Shown piece by piece: positions 23,557 through 34,744 of a stretch of 64,000 nucleotides of DNA. Origin of the DNA: Gliomastix tumulicola (Eukaryota > Ascomycota > Sordariomycetes > Hypocreales > Bionectriaceae); contig BCHX01000006.1 of the NCBI GenBank assembly GCA_001599755.1, positions 3,211,336-3,275,335 of the forward strand. Reading direction: 5' to 3'. Position numbers and translations under genes: made by a program. The notes beneath the pieces are model-generated. The model made no database searches, was not told the origin of the DNA, and was given only the letters and a program-made list of their open reading frames with translations. Position 1 is the first letter of the stretch; each line of letters opens with the position of its first letter.

Positions 23557-25640
23557 ATGGCGAGCGACGGCGGCGGCGGCGGTGGCAGCGGCGGGCCTCG
23601 CCTTGCGCGGTTCGCGTGTCTCGACTGCAAGACGCGCAAGGTCAAGTGCGACCGGCTGCTGCCGACGTGCACGCGGTGCGTCAAGGACGGCGAGGCGTGC
23701 GAGTATCCGACGACGAGGCAGCGGCCGACGCACGCCGTTGCTGGGAGGCCGAGGGTCCAGGAGCTGGAGAGCCGGCTGGGTGAGTAGTTTCCCCCCCTTC
23801 CTTCTCCCCGTGCGCCCTGGGGGAAGTGGTATTGATGCCAGACGGTAGAGGAGCTGGAGCAGAAGCTGCGGGAGCGCAATGCTGGTGCTGCTGCTGCTGC
23901 TCAGCACCTCCCGCAGACACCAGAGAGCCTGCCCGAGAGCTCCGGGGCGTCGCTCGTTGCGACGGGAAGATTCGAGCAGCTACCTCCGCAGCCGCAGATT
24001 GAGGATTTGTATGTTTGATTCGTCTTATCATTGGGCAAAACTACCTTACAGAGGGCTTACACGGGGCGGCAGGACGAACCTCTACTTCGCCAAGCTGCAC
24101 TGCAACGCGCCGATGCTGCNCCCCTCGCGATACATCGCCTCGCTGTACCGCCCGCCGCACATGCAGCCGCCGCTGTGCCTGCAGTACATCGTCATGGCGT
24201 TCGCGGCGAGCGCGTCCCCCACGCACCGGGCGGCCGCGGAGCCGTTCTACAGGAGGGCCAGGAGATATATCGAGGCGGACGAGCTCAGGGTTTGTTTGTT
24301 CTTCTTCTACTCTTTTTGCCTCTATATATATATATATCTACGTTTCGGGTTCTCACCGTGCTTCTAGGACGACAGCTTGCACGTGTCGCTGGCTCATGCG
24401 CAGTGCTGGCTGCTGCTGAGCCACTTCGAGGCGCAGCATCTGTGGTTCTCGCGGGCGTCGATGAGCACGTCGCGCGCGGTGCGGCTGTGCCAGATACTCG
24501 GCTTGCACAACCTCGACGGGCACGCGGGTGCGAATCTCGCGATACCGCCGCCGAGGGACTGGTGCGAGAAGGAGGAGCGGCGGCGGACGTTCTGGGTGAG
24601 CTTCATCACCGATAGGGGCGCGAGCAGCACGGGTGGGTGGCCTATCCTGATAGACGCGAGTCGAGTGAGTTGCTCTCCCCCTTGGCTACTAATTTATCTT
24701 TCGAGAGAGACTACGTATTCACACAGAGCAGATACAGACGCAGGTCCCCGCGTCAGAGGAAGCGTTCCAGCTGGGCATGTTCGAGCCCGCCGCCACGCTC
24801 AACGACGCCCTGAGCCCCGGCGGCCCTCCGGTCTCGAGCTTCGCGCACCGGGTCGTGGCGGCTCATCTGTTTAACGAGTGCTTCGACACGAATCACGACT
24901 CGGCGGGGCACAGCGACCCGATCGCGGACCAGGTCTTCTGGGCGCGGTACCGCGAGCTCGACGACGGGATCTCGTCTGCGTTCGCGAAGCTCCCCGACGA
25001 GCTGCAGTGTCCCAGAATCAACACGATCGACCCGGACGCCGTCCTCGTCAACTTACAACTACACACGGCACGCATCTGTCTATACCGCGCTGCTGCTGGC
25101 CGCGAGAAACGCCAGCAGGGTAGTAGTAGTAGCAATGGCGGCAGCAACGGTAGTAGCAACTCGCCGCCCGTGCACACCATCTCGCGGTGTCTCCCCTCCG
25201 CCCACCAGGTCGTCACCATCGCGGCGCTCGTCTTCGACATCCACGCGCGCTTCCAGAACCCGTTCATCGCCTTCGCCGTCTTCATGTCGGCGCTCGCGCT
25301 GCTGAAGCACTACGAGATCGAGGCCGACCCGGAGAGCTACGCCAAGCTCATGGGCCTCGTGGACATCATGGTCGCCGTGGCCTCGGAGATCGAGAGCGCC
25401 ATGACGGCGTCGCTGGCCGTGCAGCTCGCGCGGGAGCTCGCGCGGACGGGCGTCGACCCCTACGCCATGCACAAGGTGGCCGCGCTCGTCGAGCGGATGG
25501 ATCTCAACGGGCCGCTGGTGGGCAGGGAGGAGGAGGGCGGCAAGGTGCTGCTTTGTCCGCTGGAGGCGCGGTTTGGGCCGTCGGGTATTACGAGTTCTGC
25601 GGCTGTGCGCGGGGGAGGAGGAGGAGGATCGGTAGTGTGA
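23557..25640 (+). CDS. Zn2Cys6 transcription factor with Fungal_trans domain
   Basis: Five exons (23557-23779, 23849-24008, 24073-24289, 24368-24664, 24732-25640) join in phase to 601 residues. A Gly-rich N-terminus leads into the binuclear zinc cluster C21-x2-C24-x6-C31-x6-C38-x2-C41-x6-C48. A linker and a short heptad-like dimerisation helix (ELESRLEELEQKLRERN) follow, then the Fungal_trans region from about residue 130. This region includes MHC-type motifs PPLCLQYIVMAFAAS, RRARRYIE, RAVRLCQILGLHNLDG and EERRRTFW. The third donor is GTTTGT, a weaker site, and that intron carries an AT repeat. Base 24120 is undetermined within a codon CNC (His, Pro, Arg or Leu). The neighbouring GST may or may not be a target. 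The regulon is unknown. Confidence 0.87.
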
Positions 25641-26263
25641 TGAGGAATAATTTTGTATGACTTTCTTGGCTGTTTTGGTTCAGTGGTGACTGCATGAATG
25701 AGTGACGGGATGATGGGATGATGGGATCTGTGCTTCCCGGCTTCGGTACCGAGACGAAGCTTTTTCATCCGAGAGGTTGTGTGCGAGAGCATGGTCTGAT
25801 GCCTGTCCAAGTGTCCCTCAGGATTCAGGGGCGCCAGGGGGTTCTGACAGCGCCTGCTCCACGGCGGATGGGCAACTAGGCAGTGATTGCCAGCTCCCCC
25901 ACTATCGCGGATTAATCTCGCTGTCCGGACGCTGTCAGATGAGCAGGGGAGTTGTTCCGGCTGCTACCAAGAGCAGGTTGAGCAGGTTGTTCTCATAGTC
26001 GCAGCCGTCTCGACTGTGGCTGCCTTCGGCCACCGAGCACATCCCGATCGCATCACGATGGTGAAAATAGAGAAGGGGTGAAGGTGCGCTAGACGGTAAG
26101 CAAGATAGCTCCGGAAAGACGGAGTGCGGTGATGATGACGAGGAGGTTTATATTCATGTGCTGTGCGCCTTGGAGGATGGGAGAGACGTAATCATCTTAG
26201 GCATCGTTGTGTTCTGTTTCATCCTTCAAGACCAAAGAGAAAGATTATTGCGGCGCCTTCATC
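25641..26263. other. Intergenic, no gene seen
   Basis: A short spacer between the Zn2Cys6 gene and the GST gene, presumably holding the GST promoter. No coding potential or clear TATA box was recognised. Confidence 0.45.
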
Positions 26264-27113
26264 ATGACTGTGCCTGGAGTGAAGCCAATCACCGTCTACG
26301 TCCACAGTACGTGCTTCACCCAAAGCCCGAGAAGCACACTCACTGACTGATTGATCAGGCGCGGGACCGAACCCATTCAAGGTGGTCATCATCCTGGAAG
26401 AGCTGAATCTTCCGTACAAAAAGGTAAGCAAGGCACGTGCCTCACCGCACGCAGACATGAGAAAAACTGACCGCAGCAGATCGTCGTCGACAATCCCAAG
26501 GAAGAATGGTTCACAGCCATCAATCCCAACGGTCGCGTCCCAGCCATCGAGGACCCCAACACGAAGCAGACCATCTGGGAGTCAGGCGCCATCGTCGAGT
26601 ACCTCGTCGAGACGTACGACAGCAAGGGCCTGCTCACCCTCAGGCACGACCCGGCTACGAAGTGGCAGATCAGACAGTATCTCCAGTTCCAGATGTCCGG
26701 CCAGGCATGTGCCCCCTCCCCCTCTCTCCCCTCCCCATCCATCTCATCTTCTTAAAGGCCCCTGTGCCTATCGTGCTAACACGGCGCAGGGCCCGTACTA
26801 CGGCCAGGCTGTGTGGTTCCAGAAATGCCCCGAGGACATCCCCGTCGCCAAGGAGCGGTACATCGAGCAGATCGCCCGCGTCTTCGGCGTGCTGGACGGC
26901 ATACTCGCGGGGCGCGAGTACCTGCTCGGCGGCGAGGTTACGTACGCGGACCTGGCGTTTGTGCCGTGGGATATCGTCGCGCTGAACGCGCCGTTCTTCA
27001 GAGAGCCGCTGATGGAGGGGTATAGCGTCGAGGAGCGGTATCCCAACTTCCTCGCGTGGCATCGGAGGCTGGCGAGTCGGCCGGCCGTGGTGAGGGCGTA
27101 TGCTAGTGAGTGA
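26264..27113 (+). CDS. Glutathione S-transferase, Ure2-like class
   Basis: Exons 26264-26306, 26359-26423, 26480-26704 and 26790-27113 encode 218 residues. The thioredoxin-like N-domain (about residues 8-85) contains SAGPNPFKVVIILEEL, the cis-Pro segment INPNGRVPAIED and the glutathione-binding WESGAIVEYL. The all-helical C-domain follows, with MSGQGPYYGQAVWF and TYADLAFVPWD. The third intron starts with GC (CAG|GCATGT), a GC-AG intron, because only this donor keeps the conserved GQ-GPYYGQ join. The acceptor of intron 2 is a tandem CAGCAG. The enzyme is cytosolic and likely conjugates or reduces electrophiles. A Ure2-like nitrogen-regulatory role is possible but not implied by sequence. Confidence 0.9.
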
Positions 27114-27910
27114 TGCGGCGTAGCTTAGCTTGACTCGTGTGTTGGTGTAGCAGCTCCTGTAGCGTCAGGGGCGCTATCAAATTGTCCTTTTGCACCTGGG
27201 CAGCCTAAGCCATGCTGTCTAAATACAGAACCTCGTCTTTTACGTCCTCGCCTTTCCGTTGAACACCGATGATCCGTTAAAGAGCGCGGAAGCATCTGTG
27301 CAGTTGATCCTAGCATCGCGGAGAGAGCCATGTCCAGCGTCGTCACTCGTCACCAGCTCCATCTGCCGTGAGATTGCAGATTACAGGGGCCCCCATCCAC
27401 ACTAAAATCCACCTACTGGATCCCCTGCACTGTCAGCCTACAGCTTGGAGGAGCCAAGAAACCACGCCAGCCCGCGCCCAGCTCGGGGTCCGAAGCGCAC
27501 GTTTTAGCTCCTGCGCCATCGTGTTAAGCTTACTTTTCTTGCATCTACGACGAGAAACAGAAGCTCCTGCATCTCCGAAGGAAGCAGCCGGGCTGGGAGA
27601 GAGGGAGATTTTCGTCCCACACGCATTGGAAAGCTTGTCTTGAGTGTGCATGACGCGCAAGGCAGGGGGTTGATCGCTCGGGGTCCGTATGGGAGGGTGG
27701 CATGGATGGAAATGAATCCTGGATGAGAAGGTGTCGGGGGTTGTCGAAGAGCGAGGGTTGTATATAACGACTGGTGATCCGGATGAAACGAAACGAGCAT
27801 CTTTCTATCTCAATCACCATCTTCAAGGTTCTTCACTGCCTAGATACAACCAGCTTCCACATCTGCTACTACTGCTCTCCCCAGGACATCCACCTCCAAA
27901 CACCAACACC
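27114..27910. other. Intergenic, promoter of the small secreted protein gene
   Basis: No gene seen. A TATA box lies at about 27760 (see separate entry). Confidence 0.45.
27760..27767 (+). promoter_or_regulatory. TATA box (GTATATAA)
   Basis: The TATATAA string lies about 145 bases upstream of the ATG at 27911, a normal spacing for a leader of about 115 bases. TATA-containing promoters in fungi often belong to inducible genes. Confidence 0.5.
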
Positions 27911-28730
27911 ATGGTCTCGATCACGCTCCTCCTCGCCGCTGGCTCTGCAGCCCTCGCTGCTGCTGCCCCTCCTCCCTTCGCCGGCCCCGGAGGACCACCA
28001 AACAAGACCTACGGCTGCGGCGAGGTCAATGTCTTCTACACGTATGGCCCGAGCTATTCCCAGATGCTACCCATGGCTTGTTAGCTGACCATTCATAGCG
28101 GCCTCCCTCCCTGGCACAAGCTGGTGATTGAGCAGGGCTACCCTCCCGAGGAGGCCGAGGCCGGCATCAAGAACAGCACCAGGATCATGGTCGAGCGCGG
28201 CTACAACGTGAAGAGTAAGCCAGCCCGCCAAACTGTTCACCGAGGTGCCATCTCCCATCTCTGACTCCTCGATAGTGTTCCTCGCCGGCCCGGAGCAGGA
28301 CATGGCCGTGACGGCGGACGCCATGGCGGGCAAGTACTGGCACACGACGGGTATTGGCTTCGGCATGCGTGGTGCGACCAACGAGGAGATTATCAAGAAG
28401 TTTGAAGGTTAGTCAGTCTTGTAGCAGAGTCTGTGGGCTCTCATAGGGATCCGGGCGTGACTGACATTGCACCCTACCTAGACAACCTCATGCTCTTCCG
28501 CCGCCAGGGCCCCGCGTCGCCCACCGTGTTCAACTACAACCCGTGGACGTTCCTGTGGTCCATCGAGCGCTACTTCCCTCTGCCCGACTGCACCGACTCC
28601 CCCGGCACCGACTACGTGAGTTGACCCTGCAGTATTTTTTTATTTTTTTTGCGAGTGTGGGATACTAACAATGAAAAAGGGCTACGAGGAGGTCTGCGAC
28701 GAGGCGTGCGAGACCAAGCCGGACGCTTAA
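27911..28730 (+). CDS. Small secreted cysteine-containing protein, unknown function
   Basis: Five short exons (27911-28041, 28099-28214, 28276-28407, 28482-28615, 28680-28730) join in phase to 187 residues. The N-terminus MVSITLLLAAGSAALAAA is a clear signal peptide, followed by a Pro/Gly-rich stretch. The mature protein holds four cysteines (YGCGEV, PDCTDS and the C-terminal VCDEAC pair) and no membrane segment. A central LAGPEQDMAVTADAMAGKYW region looks globular. I do not recognise the family. Size, secretion and cysteines are compatible with a small secreted or effector-like protein, but nothing shows a function. The last acceptor is a purine-rich AAAAAG, preceded by a good ACTAAC branch site. 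The gene converges with the permease that ends at 28891. Confidence 0.75.
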
Positions 28731-28890
28731 AATGGGACGACCCGCGGGTATTGCATAGAGATGTGTAGCATTTGCTTTATACGTTACTATATCTGCCTCA
28801 CATATACAGCCCTCCGTCTTTCTATCCTGGTAAATAAAATCGGTACACCCTGTTGCATTAAAAACCCAGTCTCGAGCAGAAAGAGCTCTC

Positions 28891-30871
28891 TTAGTCCATG
28901 GCCGGGGGACCGGCGTAGTTCCTGTAGCCCCAGACCCAGTACCAGATGCCCGAGATGACGGTGAAGCCGACGAAGACGACGGGGGCGTAGTTGACGGTGG
29001 CGGCGGTGACGGGGACGACGATGGGCATGCAGAAGAGAGGCATGCAGAGGGCAGACCAGGCTGGGGGATGTGAGTTAGCAACGTGTCCAGAAGGCCTCTT
29101 CTGTCTTATCATGATTTGGGGGGAGGGGGGAGGGGAGTCTAGAACTTACCAAGGGCAACGATGTTGCAGAACGTGCCCAGAGAGCCGAGGTAGAAGCGAC
29201 CCGTGCGGACCTTCTTCCGCCCCTCGAACAAGCTAATCGCAATGGGAGCCGCATACGCGGCCGTCAGGCAGATGACGCCGACGCCCGAGAACGCGTTGAA
29301 GGCCGACGAGGAGCCAAAGTAGATGACGCCCAGCAGGATCTGCACGACCATGCTCAGCATCATGGCGTTGAAGGGCACGTCGAGCGTCTTGTTGATCTTC
29401 ATCCAGAGCTTGGACCCGGGGATGGCGCCGTCGCGCGCGAAGGCCCAGGTGCAGCGGCTCGCGGCCGTCGTGCAGCCGATGCCGCACATGATGGCCAGGA
29501 CCATGAGCGGGACGAGCAGGCCGATGGCGGCGGCGGACGAGCCCATGGCGGTCTTGAGGATGGGCGGGACGGGCTGGAAGGCGGGCAGGCTGTTGAGCCA
29601 CTCGAGGTCCGGGAGGACGAACATGAGGGGGATGAGGAAGAGGAGGCCGGCGAAGGTGTTGATGAAGATGGTGGCGACCATGGCCTTGGGGACCTGGACG
29701 GCGGGGTTCTTGACCTCCTCGCACATGCTGCGGTCTTTTGTTAGATGCGTTTTCTCTCCATTATAGGATGGAAGGAGGATGGACGTACGAGATGATCATG
29801 CCCGTGGACGAGGTCGCGTAACCGGCGTGCAGAAGACCGACCATGAACGACCAGCCATCAGGCCAACCGGAGCTCGCCTCGAAGTGCGTAAAGACATAAC
29901 TGGCGCTGCGGCGGCCCCCCTTCGCAACGACAAGGATAGAGATGATGATGGCAAGCACACCAGCAAACGTCCAGAAGATAGCAGCAGTCTAGAATCACGA
30001 AACTAGTCAGACTAAACTCACACACACACACACACACAAACACATGTACAGGGGTCGTCGGGCATTGCTCACATCAAGCCAGGGCAGCCACTTATTGCCA
30101 AACGCAGAGACGGCGTTGCACAGCAGCGTGATGGCGAGGAAGATGAGGAAGACCTGCCACGTCTCGCCGGCGAAGATGCCGTTGCCCTCGGCGTCCTCGA
30201 AGACGTTGATGCACGAGACGAAGAAGAGGGTCGTGCCGAAGTTGACGGCGAGCGTGATGGTGATGTTGCCGATGAGGTAGAGCCAGCCGCAGATCCAGCT
30301 TGCGACGCGGCGCCAGCGTGGGGGCGCGAGCATGAAGGCCTGGTAGTACACACCTAGTTTGACGGGACGCGATTAACATGGGTTTTTACAGCACCGTGGG
30401 GAAGAGAGAGAGAGAAAGAGAGAGAGAGAAGAGGAGGCATTCCGGGAGAGGGTCGTCGTGTCCATATCATTACAAGCACGCTGTTCACCCGGAAGGGAAA
30501 GAAAAAGAAAAAAAACGTAGCAGGGTGTCGGGTGTAGTAGTACCTCCAGCAGTGGGATAGACACTGGTGATCTCGCCCAGCGACGCAGCGACGCAGACGA
30601 TAATCGCAGAGACGGCGACCCATCCCCAGATGACGTTGACGGGGCCGCCGCCGAGCAGCGGGTAGCCCAGCGTCGTGGACAGGCCGTAGGGGATCGAGGC
30701 CAGCACGAAGGACATGAAGGCGACCTGGGCCGTCGAGCGGTTGCGGCTCAGCTCGGGCGTGTAGCCGAGGCCCTCGAGCATGTCGTCGGCCTCGAGCTCG
30801 ACGGCCGAGGGGCGACGGGGGCGCTCGAGCTTGCCGTCCATCTTGCTGTGGTCGGAGTCTGTGGCCATCAT
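28891..30871 (-). CDS. APC-superfamily amino acid/choline permease
   Basis: Five exons (30871-30544, 30353-30073, 29988-29789, 29727-29150, 29060-28891) give 518 residues, starting at tandem ATGs. A hydrophilic N-terminus with GLGYTPELSRNRS leads into about 12 helices. Family motifs of the fungal ACT (amino acid/choline) transporters are visible: the first-helix SFVLASIPYGLSTTLGYPLLGGGP, EITSVYPTAGGVYYQ, MCEEVKNPAVQVPKAM and SRCTWAFARDGAIPGS. Proteins of this type carry GABA, choline or basic amino acids at the plasma membrane, and I cannot choose among them. Intron 3 of the transcript order (between 30072 and 29989) contains a CA repeat, and the 190-bp first intron contains GA repeats. A purine tract upstream on the plus strand (CT-rich on the coding strand) marks the promoter. 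Confidence 0.9.
30019..30040. repeat. (CA)n microsatellite in permease intron
   Basis: About ten CA units directly inside the second intron of the APC permease gene. Confidence 0.85.
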
Positions 30872-32503
30872 GGTTGCGGTTGTGTTTTTTGCGACTTCTT
30901 CTTCTCTGTTCGTGGAGAGAGGAAGGGAGGCACGCGACAGGCTGACGCGGGGAGGAGGAGGAGGATCGAGCACGCGCGCGCAAACCCTGAGGGGTGGTTC
31001 GTTCGAAAGATAAAGGACCACCAACGGTATTAATATCGGCGATTGGATTGAACCGGGGTAGGGGATAACGTCGTCGTCGTCGGTCAACCCTGTCGGATCC
31101 TGTCGCAGTTCACCTCGAGTCGCCGTGACCGTCGAGGAGAATCGATTGAATCAAGATGGAAAGGAATGGCTGGAAGTGAAGAAAACAATGGGAAGAGGGA
31201 AGAAGAAAGGGAAAAAAAAAAGGAAAAAGAAGAGAAGAGGCGAGAAGCGACGGGCCGGGTCGTGAAGAGGATTTCAAGGGCCCCATAGCCGTTTGATAGG
31301 AATTCTGATTCGACCCGTGCAGTCGGAAGAGGCCGCCTAAGCTCCAATGGCCAAGTCAGGATCACAGATTAGCAAGTCCCAGCTAACCAACACGACCGCC
31401 GTCATAGGACCGAATCGACACCTACCGCTCGTCACGGCCGAGCAAGAGTCAAGGAAACAGCTCCCAGCGTGTCGTGTGTGAGTGGGCCCTTCTGTGCCAC
31501 CTACCACGAGTAATAAACTACTAGTAGTACCTATTCGCCCACTGCTGGCTGCAGCGAATCCAGTCCAGTGGGCTGGGCCTTACTTGGGGGGGGTTGCTGG
31601 GCTTGGCTGGGACGGTTCCCCCCCTGGCACTTGCACGAGTAATTTTTTCTAGAAGAGCTGGATTAAGGTTGGCTGCTGCGCTGTGATGTGATTGTACGGC
31701 TGCACGGCATGGCCGATGTGGGCACCGGGGCTGCAAAGGGCAACTAGAGCCGGACTTGAGACTCTTCAGGGCAGTTCTGTAGGGGACCGTCATGGCTCTA
31801 GCGTGGGCAATAGCGTTGTGTGGGCGACAGACCAGTGGGGGGGTAATCTCGAGGGAGATAGGGGGAGACCTGTGCAGAGACTGTGACTATCACTACTGGG
31901 CCGGGTTGTGCTCTAACAACGGGGGCTGGACCGAGCTGAGTTGCCCCATGCCATCCATGCCTGGAGAGCGGTGGCTCAAACCTAACTCTGTTCTGCACTC
32001 GGCTGTTCCAGGTGGCACTGGCAGTATCACTGCACTCCCGCTCCCAGAGTTGAACCGGCGATAACCACCCTCGCCGCCGTGCCCACTTCTCCCCTCTCCG
32101 GCGGTCTCGTGCTGGGCGTCCCCCCCGGGCTGAGAGATACGGCTGTCCTGTTAGCTGTCAATGGCATGACATTTCACGGTGCAACGGCGCTCTTCCGTGC
32201 GACCTAACGGCCTCTGACGCCGTCCTCCGTGCTGCGCAGCGCAGGGGGAACCATGTCGTGAGGAAGAAAGATATCGTAGAATTCCGGGCCGAGAATGGGA
32301 CACTGAATCAGGCGATGGGGGCTGGTGCTGATCGCACCTGGGGATGATGGCCAGCTAGTGTCGATATGGGCGTTCTATTCTTTTATCTCGTGAAGCTCAT
32401 GCCGCGCAGCCTGCCTGCTGCTGCCGCGAGTGTGTATGTACAGGTTGCATTCCAGACCGGAGGTCCATCAAAGCCCAATGCCGTCTATCGGTTCACCGTA
32501 ACT
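30872..32503. other. Intergenic, no gene seen
   Basis: This holds the promoter and leader of the APC permease (minus) and the 3' flank of the ADF-H gene. No open frame with protein character was found. Confidence 0.5.
31177..31250 (-). promoter_or_regulatory. CT-rich tract of the APC permease promoter
   Basis: On the coding (minus) strand this is an almost pure pyrimidine run about 310-380 bases upstream of the ATG, like the tracts before other genes in the window. Confidence 0.4.
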
Positions 32504-32944
32504 CTACCCCCTCCCCCCGTTGTAGTCTGCCCCTCCGGCCTTGCGCAGCCTCGCGACAATGTCCCCCTCGTCCAGCTCGGCCCGGTCGCTCGCCGTGACC
32601 GCGATGCTGTGGTGCGGCAGCGCCCGCTTGACGTCGCCGCTCTCGACGCTGACGCGCGCCTTGCGCATCACCTTGGTGTTCTCGCCGATCCACACCACGA
32701 GCAGGAACTTGACCCGCGTGCTCTCCTTGTCGTTGGCGTACTCGACCCGCACGTAGCCGTACTGCACCTGCCCGTCGTCCAGTAGCGGTGCCAGCTCCGC
32801 GAGCCCCCCCTTGCCCGTCTGCGTGAGGGCGAGCTTGTTGCCCACGGCGCCTGCGTACGAGATGAGCAGCCAGTTGGTCTCGTCTTTGTCCGAGCGGACG
32901 GCGTCGTACGCGGCCGCGATCTCGGGGGCGTCGAGGCCGGACAT
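32504..32944 (-). CDS. Coactosin-like ADF-H domain actin-binding protein
   Basis: An intronless gene of 146 residues that consists of one ADF-homology domain. Starting MSGLDAPEIAAAYDAVRSD, it shows the ADF-H pattern of a central beta sheet (NWLLISYAG, YGYVRVEYANDKESTRVKFLLVVWIGENTKVMRKARVSV) with the long actin-binding helix region near HHSIAVTASDRAELDEGDI. The length equals that of coactosins (about 140). Such proteins bind F-actin and counter capping, in the cytosol and at growing tips. The C-terminal GGADYNGGRG tail is short and flexible. The 5' flank contains an 18-base G run (33039-33056). Confidence 0.9.
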   Translation of the reverse strand: MSGLDAPEIAAAYDAVRSDKDETNWLLISYAGAVGNKLALTQTGKGGLAELAPLLDDGQVQYGYVRVEYANDKESTRVKFLLVVWIGENTKVMRKARVSVESGDVKRALPHHSIAVTASDRAELDEGDIVARLRKAGGADYNGGRG

Positions 32945-33392
32945 GGTAAAAGAGGAGGGAAAGTTCGGGGGGGGGTTTCGGTGTGGGAATATCTCGAGTC
33001 GGGCTGTCTGTCCTGCGCTGTCGGCCGGTCTGCTCTGGAGGGGGGGGGGGGGGGGGATTAGCCTTTGCCTGGTCTGGCGGGAGGGATAAGCTTGATGCTG
33101 TGCCTCGGCTTACCTTCAATTGGGGGAGGGAGACAGACAGGCTTTCTGTTCAGGTCGCGGAGGGGAGGCTGAGTGCCGTTCGGGAGGGGAAAAGGGGGGC
33201 GGTTAGCTTTCGCCTTGCAAAATGCTGAGGCGGAAAATGCGCACCTCGTTGCGATGGTGTGCGCCTACCCTATACTACCGACATGTGCGACTGGGTGAGA
33301 TGGGATGAGAGACACGCTGCTCTCTGACTTGCGATGCAACGGTGACAAGTGACAATTTACATGCATTGTATTGAGTAAAGAGAGACAACGGA
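32945..33392. other. Intergenic with an 18-base poly-G run
   Basis: Between the ADF-H gene start and the stop of the PPxY-protein gene, both on the minus strand. It holds the ADF-H promoter and a G homopolymer at 33039-33056. No gene was seen. Confidence 0.5.
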
Positions 33393-34404
33393 CTACACAT
33401 TCTTCGACATGCTGTATATGCCGCCGCCCTTTATTGGACTGTTGGAGAGTCGTCGTTTCACTGCTGCTGGTTAGCAAACATCGACAGCCACATAAGACAG
33501 TATAGTGATGCTCAGACTTACCCATTGCCCAGCTCAAGGGCTCTTTCGTCTGCGACCGTCTGACCTTCCAGACCCGTGCCATCCAGCACGCCACCAGCGC
33601 ATCCAGCTCCTTGTCCTCCATGGCCACCTGCACGTTCAGCCGCGCCAGCTCACTCGGCTCGCTCCCGTCCTTCTTGGTCGGAAGCTCCTCCCACGCGACC
33701 ACCTTGCCCTCCATGTCCTTCCACTCAACCTGCACAATCTTGCTCTCCCCGCCACTGCCACTGCCAGTGCCACTGCTACTGCTACTGCTGCCACCGCGGC
33801 TGAAGAGAGGCGAGCTCAGACTCGTCTGCGCCTTGAAGTGGCCCTCGGCCTTGCACGACGCCCACCCGGCGCCGCCCACGAGCTGCATCTTGGCAAACGA
33901 CCGGCTCGACTTGCCCACGATCTCGACGTGCCCGAACACGTGGTCTACGGACGGCCAGATCTGCAGCTCGTAGATGAAGCGCTTCCGCGGCTTGGGGCGG
34001 CCCTCGCCGCCGTCGGCGCCGACGCTGTACCAGATCTTCTCTATCCCGCAGATGCCGTTGCGGCCCGTCATGGGGGCGAGCCCGAGCTCGTAGAGAGGGC
34101 GGTCCGGCTGGGACTCGGCGTGGATGGTGTAGCCATCGAGGAGGAGCGTGGGCGGGTCGCTGCTGGCGAGGTTGCTGCGTGGATCGGCTGCAGACACGTC
34201 GTGGTAGGTCGGGGGCTCTCCCGCGACGGCGCCTGAAGCTGAAGACGAGGATGACTCTCCTAATTCTCCCAATGCTGATGGCTCTGCTGTCAATTCTGGT
34301 GCCCCGCTGCCGTCATATGGTGGAGGCAACAGATCCGTATCATTGTCTCCGTGGTGGGAGTCGGGCAGCTCAAGCATAGACTTCTTCTTCTCGGTATCCG
34401 GCAT
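33393..34404 (-). CDS. PPxY-motif protein with an uncharacterised beta-rich domain
   Basis: Two exons (34404-33522 and 33466-33393) give 318 residues using the first of three possible acceptors. The N-terminal 75 residues are disordered and hold two PPxY motifs, PPPY (27-30) and PPTY (64-67), known ligands of WW domains such as those of Rsp5/Nedd4-type ubiquitin ligases. Residues about 85-280 look beta-rich (LLLDGYTIHAE, RFIYELQIW, VFGHVEIVG), interrupted by a Ser/Gly low-complexity insert. The arrangement of strands recalls the tubby-C-like/LURP-one fold, but I cannot confirm this. The tail RRLSNSPIKGGG is basic. No signal peptide or membrane helix. A ligase adaptor or ubiquitylation substrate is a plausible inference. 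Confidence 0.75.
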
Positions 34405-34744
34405 AGTGAAATTTGATTTTTACCTCACTCGGACCTGCATGCTAGCGTCGAGACGGGCTGAGATAGTGCCGGCATGGGGGGGATTCTTATACGAAAAAAA
34501 GTGTCGAGGCTGCCTCGTGGCTGAGCGCGCGGATCTGCCTATCCACTGCATGCTTGCTCGCCAAGAGGGCGAACAAACGAAGCCCCCAATCAGAGGACAC
34601 AAATTGTGCGTCGCGCGGGGGTTTCTATCAGTCAAAAGAATTGGCAGACCCGTTCAGCTCCGGGTCGTCTTCGTTCCTGTTACCTCGAAAATACGGCACT
34701 GTCGCTTCAGTTCAAAACAAGCTCGATTCATACGCAAATATTCT
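34405..34744. other. Intergenic, no gene seen
   Basis: A spacer between the PPxY-protein gene start and the stop of the FAD oxidoreductase gene, both on the minus strand. It should hold the promoter of the former. Confidence 0.4.

Noticed and set aside
32041..32110. B-box-like GGTTCAACTC string on the minus strand
   Set aside because: There is no matching A box or acceptor stem at the right distance.
33393..34404. Arrestin-related trafficking adaptor
   Set aside because: PPxY motifs are N-terminal and arrestin N/C-domain patterns are absent. The beta-rich part does not look like an arrestin.
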